13,944 nt of DNA from an uncultured Bacteroidales bacterium. Lineage in GTDB: Bacteria > Bacteroidota > Bacteroidia > Bacteroidales > P3. Position 1 is the first letter of the stretch, and each line of letters starts with the position of its first letter. Shown one piece after another: positions 1 to 6,253 of the stretch. The stretch is taken from positions 1-13,944 of the forward strand of contig CAMXAS010000020.1 of the NCBI GenBank assembly GCA_947179195.1, given 5' to 3'. The position numbers were made by a program, and so were the translations under genes. The notes beneath the pieces were generated by a model. That model was not told the origin of the DNA. It ran no database searches and saw only the letters and a list, made by a program, of their open reading frames with translations.

Positions 1-16
1 GGAGGTTGGTATTCAT
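1..16 (-). CDS. Possible start of a gene leaving the left edge
   Basis: An ATG (complement of 14-16) opens a minus-strand frame that reads MNTNL and runs off the edge. It lies about 30 bases after the expected transcription start of a promoter-like site at 52-83. A second in-frame ATG at 92-94 would add 26 residues (MSLVLHELLIFTIFVAY and onward), which are hydrophobic and could be a membrane or signal segment. That longer start would put the promoter inside the gene. Too little is visible to name a product. It would be the next gene after the OstA-like gene in the same direction. Confidence 0.35.
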
Positions 17-51
17 AGTCTCACTCACAGAAGATACCACTTTATATGCCA

Positions 52-83
52 CAAATATAGTGAAAATTAAAAGTTCGTGCAAG
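52..83 (-). promoter_or_regulatory. Bacteroidetes-type promoter, reading left
   Basis: On the minus strand TATATTTG (complement of 52-59) matches the Bacteroidetes -7 consensus TAnnTTTG exactly. CTTG (complement of 80-83) matches the -33 element TTTG in three of four bases, with a 20-base gap, which is the usual spacing. It lies in the AT-rich gap after the OstA-like gene and points at the partial gene at the edge. Short AT-rich motifs arise by chance, so this is a prediction only. Confidence 0.45.
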
Positions 84-123
84 ACGAGCGACATAAATAG
101 CGTAGAAGCAAGCGGCACCGCCC

Positions 124-1905
124 CTACCACTCGGGCGCCAGGTCGTATTGGGAACGCGGGCGCATACCCGTTACCCAGTGGAAACGCTTTAAGACGCGCT
201 CCCGCTGCGTGAGGTCGGGCTCGGGATAGAGTGCGGTGCGCTCCGGCTCCACGAGGTTGACGCCCTGGATGGCGGCGTTTTCGAAATACATCTTGATGCG
301 CTTGCTGAGCGATTTGTTGATGCCGATGAGTTCTTTCTTCTCGTCATCGACCACATAGTAGATGGCTTCGGCCTTGCCCACCACGTCGGCCAAACGGAAC
401 GTGGAACTGTCGTCGAAATAGCCCCACATCTCCTTGCCCTGGATTTGGTTGAACCACTCGCCCTCCGCCAATTCGAGCGCATGGCTTTTGGTGACGGTGT
501 CTTCTCCCGGCGTGAGCGTGACGCGGGCGGTCATGAACACGTTTTCGTTGACCCAAAGCCGGTCGGGGCGGTTCGCCTTGAACCACAGCCTAATCGTATC
601 GCCATCGACCTGATAGCCGCTCATCCACACCACGGGCTCGTTGAGCATGAACATCAACGAATCGCGGCGGAAATAAACCAGAGAGTCGCATTTGCCCTGC
701 ACGTCCGTTTTGTAGAAACGCACGTTGGGATAGGCCAGCATTTCCCGGACTTCACGCTCTTCCTCCACGCGGAAAGGCGGCTGTTCGGGCGTTTCGGCGG
801 GAGGCGTCTCCGTCTGAGCCGACTTTTTGCCGCCGCCCGCTTTCTTCTTCCCCTTGCCGTTGTCTTTGGCGGCCTTGCCGGAAGCGGGTTGCGCGCCGGT
901 GGCCGTCATGGTCGAATCCGGCTGCGGGCGGGGGCCCGTCCACACCGTGTCATAAACCGTGACGTACTTCATCAGCATCGTGTCGCTGACGAGAAACAGT
1001 GAGTCGGTCTTGTCCTGCACCATGACCGCCCGCGGGTTCTGCGTAAAGAACGCATAGCCGGCCACCTCGTCGTTCTCGGCGTATTCGCTCTTGACATAGC
1101 AATCCTGCGCCGTGTCTTCCAAAAAGACGTTGCGGTGCACGTTGCCGCGTTTCTTGGCCAGGTCGTAATAGATGCTGTCGCCGTAAAGCGTCTGCGTTTC
1201 CTTGGTCTTGATATAGGCGTCGTATTTGAGGCTGACCTGTTCCTTTTCCTGGTGGAACCAACCCCAGCGGCTGTACATATAATAGTCGTTGGTCTCTATG
1301 TTGGTGGGACCGAAGAATTTGGCCAAACCGCTCCGGTGGTAATGCAGCGTATCGGTCCAAATCGTATATTCGGGATTGACGATGACCACCTCGTCGTAGC
1401 AGTAGAACATCTGCGTCCGCCCCTCGTAGTGGCCGCGCTTCGACTTCAAGACCGTTTCGCCCGACGTCATTTCGCCGCCGGCTTCGTAGGTGGCCGTGTT
1501 GTGCCGCCCCTCGAATTCGAGTTCGGGCGTGCGCATGATGACCGAACCGTCGTCCAGCACCACGTCTTCCACCACGTTATAGGTCTGCTTGGGGCCGTCG
1601 TAAATCAGCCGCTTGCCCGTAATCTTGACCCCGTCTTTGGTAAAGATGCGCAGATTGCCGTAGGCCTCGCAGGACGTGGTTTTCTGATTGTATTCGGCAT
1701 AGTCGCTATATATACGATTGCCCTGCGAGACGATGATGACATTGCCTTTCAATATCCACTCGCCGGGTCGCCCCGGAATATTCTGCATATCGTTGCCCGA
1801 AAACGACTGCGCGCGCACCGCCCCCGGGCCGAGCAGCCACAACGACGCGCACAGGATTCCCGCACGCCACAAAAAGGCAACGCTATTTCTCAGACGGCTG
1901 CACAT
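124..1905 (-). CDS. OstA-like LPS-transport protein (LptA family relative)
   Basis: Likely a periplasmic LPS-transport protein of the OstA/LptA superfamily, which forms the beta-jellyroll bridge for LPS between the membranes. Residues 1-32 are a signal peptide (Arg residues, hydrophobic stretch, cleavage near AVRA/QS). The OstA-like region starts near residue 45 (GEWILKGNVIIVSQGNRIYS). Repeated short beta motifs with Asp/Tyr follow (IYSDYAEY, IWTDTLHYH, LYGDSIYYD, KCDSLVYF, KAEAIYYVVD), typical of stacked strands. At 593 residues it is much longer than E. coli LptA (about 185) but normal for the large Bacteroidota OstA-like proteins. Residues 325-378 form a Lys/Gly then Pro/Glu low-complexity insert that splits the protein. 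The ATG is inside the end of the upstream gene (23-base overlap). It is needed for a complete signal peptide and suggests coupled translation. Family call is firm; the exact role in Lpt transport is inferred. Confidence 0.85.
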   Translation of the reverse strand: MCSRLRNSVAFLWRAGILCASLWLLGPGAVRAQSFSGNDMQNIPGRPGEWILKGNVIIVSQGNRIYSDYAEYNQKTTSCEAYGNLRIFTKDGVKITGKRLIYDGPKQTYNVVEDVVLDDGSVIMRTPELEFEGRHNTATYEAGGEMTSGETVLKSKRGHYEGRTQMFYCYDEVVIVNPEYTIWTDTLHYHRSGLAKFFGPTNIETNDYYMYSRWGWFHQEKEQVSLKYDAYIKTKETQTLYGDSIYYDLAKKRGNVHRNVFLEDTAQDCYVKSEYAENDEVAGYAFFTQNPRAVMVQDKTDSLFLVSDTMLMKYVTVYDTVWTGPRPQPDSTMTATGAQPASGKAAKDNGKGKKKAGGGKKSAQTETPPAETPEQPPFRVEEEREVREMLAYPNVRFYKTDVQGKCDSLVYFRRDSLMFMLNEPVVWMSGYQVDGDTIRLWFKANRPDRLWVNENVFMTARVTLTPGEDTVTKSHALELAEGEWFNQIQGKEMWGYFDDSSTFRLADVVGKAEAIYYVVDDEKKELIGINKSLSKRIKMYFENAAIQGVNLVEPERTALYPEPDLTQRERVLKRFHWVTGMRPRSQYDLAPEW

Positions 1906-3424
1906 AGTTGGACTTGGATTCGAATTGGGCGTTTTGGTTAAACCGGTAGCGGATATACTGCCATTTCTTGCTCTTGGGGATTTTCCGCCCCATGATGACG
2001 TAATAATAGTCTTTGGGACGGTCGGCGGCGGCGAACGCCCGTTTGTATTTGGATTCGTAGGCCACGCGCCAGCCCTCCGTCATCTTCATCTTGGCGGCGG
2101 AAACCTGCAGGTAGCGGTCTATCGGCAACGGCATTTCCTTTCGGTTGAACGCATAGGCGGTATAGAGTTGCACGCCGTCCTGGCGGAAGGCGGCCGCCAT
2201 GGCCTTGCCGAACTGCGTGAACGTGACGAGATAGAGGCTGTCTTCCATGCGCCATTCCACCTTTTCGACGTTGGGGAAGCGTTTTTTGAAGTTCTTGCCG
2301 ACGATGTCCGGATAGAGCGGCGCGGGCGTCGTGTCGGCCATGGCGGCCGCCGTGTCGGGCAATGCCGCAAGGGTATTCGTATCGGGCGCGGGGACGGGTT
2401 CCGCCACGGGCTCAGGCATAGGCTCAGGTTCGGCCGCCGCCACGGGTTCGGGTTCAGGGACGACCTCAGCCATCAAAGGCGTCGTATCGGCCAACACCGC
2501 TGCCGTATCGATAGGCACAGGCGTCAGGGATTCGGCCAATACCGGCGGGGTATCGGCGATGGGCTCCGGCTCCGGCAGGACGACTTCGGCCACGGCTTCG
2601 GGTTCAGACTCAGGTGCGGGCACGGGCTCGGCCACCGGTTCGGGTTCAGGCTCGACCACCGCCACCAAAGGCAGCGTGTCGGCTACCGGTGTCGGCATTT
2701 CGACTTCGGCCACCGTCTCTGCGGGCACTTCCGCTTCCGCAAGGGTTTCCGCCTCTGCTTCGGCCTCAGCCTCGGCTTCCGACTCCGCTTGCGCTTGGGC
2801 GGCAAGGGCCGCGGCGGCTTTCCGCTCCGCCTCCTCCGCATAGGCCGCTTCCTCGGCCTCCGGGTCATAGACATCGGCGTAAAGCGCCAGGAACGCCTCC
2901 CGCGACAAAGCCTCCGTTTCTTCGGCTTCTTCCGAACCGCCGACCGGAGTGCCGTCGAGCATCGTCAAATCGCCGACGAAATCAAATTCCAAATAAGTTT
3001 TGAGCGTGGGAATGCGCTTATGCTCCATTTCGACGCTGTAATACGCCAAATCGTCGCTCTGCTGCACCTGATAGGCGCGCATGACCCGGTAAACCCCGAA
3101 TTCCTCTTTCAGAAACAAGTATGTCCGGTAAGGCAGTTCCGACGGACGCACCGGCCGATAGGCGCGCAGCCACTCGCCGGTGGAATCGAAATAGACCGTC
3201 TCGTAATTGGCGGAAATGACGCGCACGCTGTACAGCGTGTCCAACTTGGCCCAGTCGCGGTAGATATGGTACGGGTAGGCCAAACGCACATTGCGGCGCA
3301 CCTCTTTGGGCACCTGCCGCCATTTGAGTTCCACCCGTTCCTGCTCCGCCAGCGTGCGCGCCGGGGCGACGCCCAAACCGCACGACAGGCAGAGGAAAAG
3401 AATGACGAGGCCGCCGTTTCGCAT
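1883..3424 (-). CDS. Exported protein with two PepSY/BLIP-like segments joined by a long Pro/Glu/Ala linker
   Basis: I do not recognise a named gene. Residues 1-26 look like a signal peptide, so the protein is probably periplasmic or outer-membrane associated. Residues 36-160 and about 370-505 both resemble the PepSY-like/BLIP-like fold of many Bacteroidota secreted proteins: a helix such as VPKEVRRNVRLAYP or GKNFKKRFPNVEKVEW, then strands of the type YLVTFTQFGKAMAAAFRQDG. Residues 163-369 are low complexity: an acidic Ala-rich part with an (EA)n run at 214-226, then Pro-Glu repeats (PEPEPVA, EPVAEPVPAP twice) alternating with ADT motifs. This resembles the EP-rich spacer of TonB in composition only. 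Its ATG overlaps the purA stop (TAATG) and its end overlaps the OstA-like gene by 23 bases, so all three are probably co-expressed. The length of open antisense frames here follows from composition. The gene is real; its function is unknown. Confidence 0.75.
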   Translation of the reverse strand: MRNGGLVILFLCLSCGLGVAPARTLAEQERVELKWRQVPKEVRRNVRLAYPYHIYRDWAKLDTLYSVRVISANYETVYFDSTGEWLRAYRPVRPSELPYRTYLFLKEEFGVYRVMRAYQVQQSDDLAYYSVEMEHKRIPTLKTYLEFDFVGDLTMLDGTPVGGSEEAEETEALSREAFLALYADVYDPEAEEAAYAEEAERKAAAALAAQAQAESEAEAEAEAEAETLAEAEVPAETVAEVEMPTPVADTLPLVAVVEPEPEPVAEPVPAPESEPEAVAEVVLPEPEPIADTPPVLAESLTPVPIDTAAVLADTTPLMAEVVPEPEPVAAAEPEPMPEPVAEPVPAPDTNTLAALPDTAAAMADTTPAPLYPDIVGKNFKKRFPNVEKVEWRMEDSLYLVTFTQFGKAMAAAFRQDGVQLYTAYAFNRKEMPLPIDRYLQVSAAKMKMTEGWRVAYESKYKRAFAAADRPKDYYYVIMGRKIPKSKKWQYIRYRFNQNAQFESKSNYVQPSEK

Positions 3425-4719
3425 TAGGCCATCAAGGTTTGCAAACGATTGGGGCCAACCGATATGATGCTGACCGGCGTATGGGTTTTTTCGGTAATGA
3501 AGGCCAAATAAGCTCGGAACGCTTCGGGCAGGTCGGCCACGCGCTTGATGTCGCTGATGGGCGTTTGCCAGCCTTTCATCGTCGTCAACTCCGGTTCTAT
3601 GCCGTCCAAATCCATGGGCGAGAACTGCGCCAACGGCTTACCGTCTTTCTTATAGCCGCAGCAGACTTTGATTTCCTCGAAATCGTCCATGACGTCGGCT
3701 TTGGTCACAATCAGGTCGGTGACGCCGCTCAACATAATCGTATAGCGCAAGGCCACGAGGTCGAGCCAACCGCAACGCCGCGGACGGCCCGTCGTGGAGC
3801 CGTATTCGCCGCCCTGTTCGCGCAGGCGTTCGCCCCAGGCGTCGTGCAACTCGGTGGGGAAAGGACCGCTGCCCACGCGCGTGCAATAGGCCTTGAACAC
3901 GCCATAGACCCGCCCCACCGACGCGGGCGAGATACCCAAGCCCGAACATACGCCGGAGGCCGTCGTATTGGAGGAGGTCACGAACGGATACGTGCCGAAC
4001 TCCACGTCCAGCAACGAACCCTGCGCGCCCTCGGCCAGAATGCGCTTGCCCGCGTTCATGGCTTCTTCCAGATAGTATTCGGTGGCCAGGATGCGGTAAC
4101 CGCTCAGTTCCTCCACGCCCTCGAACCACTTGGCTTCGTATTCGGCAAGCGGCATATTGTCGATGACCCATTTCGACTCGTCGAAACCGTAGTGTTTCAA
4201 CAGGCCGGTGTGCTGGGCCTTCAAGGCTTCGTACTTGCGTTTGAAATCGGGCCGGATGATGTCGCCCACGCGCAGGCCGCCGCGCGCCGTCTTGTCGGTA
4301 TAGGCCGGGCCGATGCCCTTGACCGTGGAGCCTATTTTCTTGTCGCCTTTCTGCGCTTCGAGCGCGGCGTCCAACAAACGGTGGGTGGGCAGAATCAGAT
4401 GCGCCTTGTCCGACAGGATGAGCCGCTGTTTCGGCTCGATGTTGAACTTGCGGATGGCCGTCAGTTCGCGGTGCAGGATATGCGGGTCTATCAACACGCC
4501 GTTCCCGATGATATTCTCCTTGCCGTCGTGGAAAATGCCCGAAGGAATCGTTTGCAGAATATGCTTGATGCCGTTGAACTCCAACGTATGACCGGCATTG
4601 GGGCCGCCTTGGAAGCGCGCGATGATGTCGTATTCGGAAGCCATCACGTCCACGAACTTCCCTTTGCCTTCGTCACCCCACTGAATGCCTAAAATCAAAT
4701 CGACTTTCGTCCTTGCCAT
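3424..4719 (-). CDS. purA: Adenylosuccinate synthetase
   Basis: Catalyses GTP-dependent joining of aspartate to IMP to give adenylosuccinate, the first committed step to AMP, in the cytoplasm. All family signatures are present: GIQWGDEGKGK at 11-21 with catalytic Asp16, GGPNAGHT at 38-45 with catalytic His44, GSTVKGIGPAYTDK at 130-143, EGAQG at 230-234, TTGRPRRCGWLD at 309-320, and SVGPNR near the end, which contributes to the guanine site. The 431 residues match the usual length (E. coli 432). The ATG start gives the standard short N-terminus. It is 38 bases after nadC with an A-rich leader and no clear promoter, so it is likely read with nadC. Its TAA overlaps the next ATG by one base (TAATG), suggesting coupling to the PepSY-like gene. 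Confidence 0.98.
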   Translation of the reverse strand: MARTKVDLILGIQWGDEGKGKFVDVMASEYDIIARFQGGPNAGHTLEFNGIKHILQTIPSGIFHDGKENIIGNGVLIDPHILHRELTAIRKFNIEPKQRLILSDKAHLILPTHRLLDAALEAQKGDKKIGSTVKGIGPAYTDKTARGGLRVGDIIRPDFKRKYEALKAQHTGLLKHYGFDESKWVIDNMPLAEYEAKWFEGVEELSGYRILATEYYLEEAMNAGKRILAEGAQGSLLDVEFGTYPFVTSSNTTASGVCSGLGISPASVGRVYGVFKAYCTRVGSGPFPTELHDAWGERLREQGGEYGSTTGRPRRCGWLDLVALRYTIMLSGVTDLIVTKADVMDDFEEIKVCCGYKKDGKPLAQFSPMDLDGIEPELTTMKGWQTPISDIKRVADLPEAFRAYLAFITEKTHTPVSIISVGPNRLQTLMA

Positions 4720-4757
4720 ATCTCGTTTCGTTTTTTTTAATTGCTATTCCCGTATGT

Positions 4758-5621
4758 TTATATATGGTGTACCGCCTTCAGGCTCAAATCCAAAGACGCC
4801 ACATGATGGGTCAAACCGCCCACCGAAATGAAATCCACGCCCGAAGAGGCGTAGTCTTTCAACGTCGCTTCCGTAATGCCGCCCGACGCCTCGGTCTCGT
4901 AGCGCCCGCCGATTTTCTCCACGGCCTTTTTCAAATCGGGCACCGTGAAGTTGTCGAGCATGATGCGCTGCACGCCGCCGTGCCGCAACACGGCCTCCAA
5001 CTCGGCCTCGTTGCGCACCTCCACCTCCACGGGCAGTTTGAGCCCGTTGGCTTTCAGATAGGCTTCGGCCGCCTGCACGGCCTCCACGACGCCGCCCGCA
5101 AAGTCGATATGGTTGTCTTTAATCAGAATCATATCGAACAGCCCGAAGCGGTGGTTGCTGCCCCCGCCGATGCGCACGGCCATTTTCTCGAAAACGCGGT
5201 TGTTGGGCGTGGTCTTGCGCGTGTCCAACAGCGTGGTGCGCGTGCCGGCGAGCATATCCACGAGGCGGCGCGTCTGCGTCGCGATGCCGCTCATGCGCTG
5301 CACGTAGTTCAGGCTCAGGCGTTCGGCCGTCAAGATGGAGCGGGACGCGCCCGACACCGTCCAGACGCGGTCGCCCACCGCCAACCGGTCGCCGTCGTGT
5401 TTGAGGGCCTTGAAGTCGATGTGCGGGTCCACGAGCCGATAGACCGTCTCGGCCACCTCCACGCCCGCCAGCACGCCGGCTTCCTTGGCCACGAGCACCG
5501 CCTCGCCCCGCGCCGTTTCCGGCACGCAGGCCAAGGACGTGTGGTCGCCGTCGCCCACGTCTTCTTTAAGCGCCAGCCGGATGTAGAACTCGGCGGCCGT
5601 CTTTTCCTGAGGCGTCATCAT
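4758..5621 (-). CDS. nadC: Nicotinate-nucleotide pyrophosphorylase (carboxylating), quinolinate phosphoribosyltransferase
   Basis: Converts quinolinate and PRPP to nicotinate mononucleotide, CO2 and pyrophosphate in de novo NAD synthesis, in the cytoplasm. Visible motifs are EDVGDGDHTS at 20-29, SLNYVQRMSGIAT at 103-115, LLDTRKTTPNNR at 131-142, GGGSNHRFGL at 152-161, KDNHI at 168-172, VEVEV at 198-202, MLDN at 221-224 and EASGGI at 244-249, covering the active-site Arg, Lys, His, Glu and Asp residues of the family. PNNR replaces the more common PGLR after the TRKT motif, and the Arg is kept. At 287 residues it is of normal length. Two ATGs stand at the start (5621 and 5618). The first overlaps the ompH stop as TAATG, which favours coupled translation. 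Neither nadA nor nadB is in the window. Confidence 0.97.
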   Translation of the reverse strand: MMTPQEKTAAEFYIRLALKEDVGDGDHTSLACVPETARGEAVLVAKEAGVLAGVEVAETVYRLVDPHIDFKALKHDGDRLAVGDRVWTVSGASRSILTAERLSLNYVQRMSGIATQTRRLVDMLAGTRTTLLDTRKTTPNNRVFEKMAVRIGGGSNHRFGLFDMILIKDNHIDFAGGVVEAVQAAEAYLKANGLKLPVEVEVRNEAELEAVLRHGGVQRIMLDNFTVPDLKKAVEKIGGRYETEASGGITEATLKDYASSGVDFISVGGLTHHVASLDLSLKAVHHI

Positions 5622-6223
5622 TATTTCTTGCCCTTCTTCTGTCCGTATTCGGCATTGATGGCCGCCAGCACCTCATCCGTGATGTCGATGTTGGCCGGCG
5701 AATACAGCACACCGCTCGTGCGGGCGTTGGAAATCACGAACGTATATTGGCCGTGTTCGGCGTTGTAGCGTTCGATGAATTCGAAAACGGCGTTCTGCAC
5801 TTCCTCCATGCGTTGCAGACGCAAAGTCACGAGCTGGGTTTCGTAACGCGCGCTGAGTTGTTCGAGGCTCTCGCGTTTCTTGGTCAGGTATTCTTCTTTC
5901 TTGCGCTGTTCGCTCAGCGTCATCGTGGCGCCCACCTTCAGGTAGTTCTCGTATTCGGTCTGAAAGTCCTGCGCCTGCTTCTGCAAATCGGCCTGCAGTT
6001 TCTTCTCGGTCTTGTCCAATTCGTCGGTCACGTCCACCACCATTTTGTACTGCGCGAACAAGGTATCGGTATTGACCGTGGCCACCGTCATGGCGCCCGT
6101 CTGCACCGCCGCCGCGTTACCGGCCGCCACCGGGGCCTTGCTTTCCTGCTTGCCGCTTCCGGCGCATCCCGTCATCAAAGCCGCACCCAAGCACAGCGCC
6201 GCCATAAAGCCGTTTCTTTTCAT
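5621..6223 (-). CDS. ompH: OmpH/Skp-family periplasmic chaperone-like lipoprotein
   Basis: Skp-type proteins hold unfolded outer-membrane proteins in the periplasm. The protein opens with a lipoprotein signal peptide: KR, a hydrophobic stretch, and the lipobox LMTGC with Cys20 as the lipidation site. No acidic cluster follows the Cys, so surface export by the Bacteroidota lipoprotein signal is not suggested. The OmpH fold is recognisable: strand ATVNTDTLFAQY near 48-59, a long charged coiled-coil hairpin from about 60 to 155 (KTEKKLQADLQKQAQDFQTE, then EQLSARYETQLVTLRLQRME), and a closing strand pair near YTFVISNARTSGVLY. E. coli Skp is soluble; membrane-anchored versions are usual in this phylum. 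It sits 30 bases after recQ and overlaps nadC by one base (TAATG). Some OmpH-family proteins in this phylum occur in tandem with BamA; that is not the case here. Confidence 0.9.
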   Translation of the reverse strand: MKRNGFMAALCLGAALMTGCAGSGKQESKAPVAAGNAAAVQTGAMTVATVNTDTLFAQYKMVVDVTDELDKTEKKLQADLQKQAQDFQTEYENYLKVGATMTLSEQRKKEEYLTKKRESLEQLSARYETQLVTLRLQRMEEVQNAVFEFIERYNAEHGQYTFVISNARTSGVLYSPANIDITDEVLAAINAEYGQKKGKK

Positions 6224-6253
6224 GTCTGATTTGTGTATTAAATTATCTGATTA

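Noticed and set aside
110..122. Small inverted repeat GCGG-CA-CCGC after the OstA-like gene as a terminator
   Set aside because: The stem is only four pairs with a two-base loop and no T-run follows on the minus strand.
2331..2843. Plus-strand frame rich in Gly-Ser-Ala-Thr repeats, resembling a silk or adhesin fragment
   Set aside because: It is the reverse complement of the Glu-Pro/Ala linker codons read in another frame, so its repeats are a by-product.
1718..3427. Plus-strand open frame of 569 codons opposite the PepSY-like gene
   Set aside because: It is the antisense shadow of the low-complexity linker: His/Arg/Gly-rich with no recognisable motif. The minus-strand frame has a signal peptide, folded-domain patterns and operon spacing.
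3439..4692. Plus-strand open frame of 417 codons opposite purA
   Set aside because: purA has every catalytic motif on the minus strand; the antisense frame is a GC-rich shadow without family features.
4713..5768. Plus-strand open frame of 351 codons opposite nadC and ompH
   Set aside because: Shadow of two well-supported genes; His/Arg-rich composition is typical of antisense translation.
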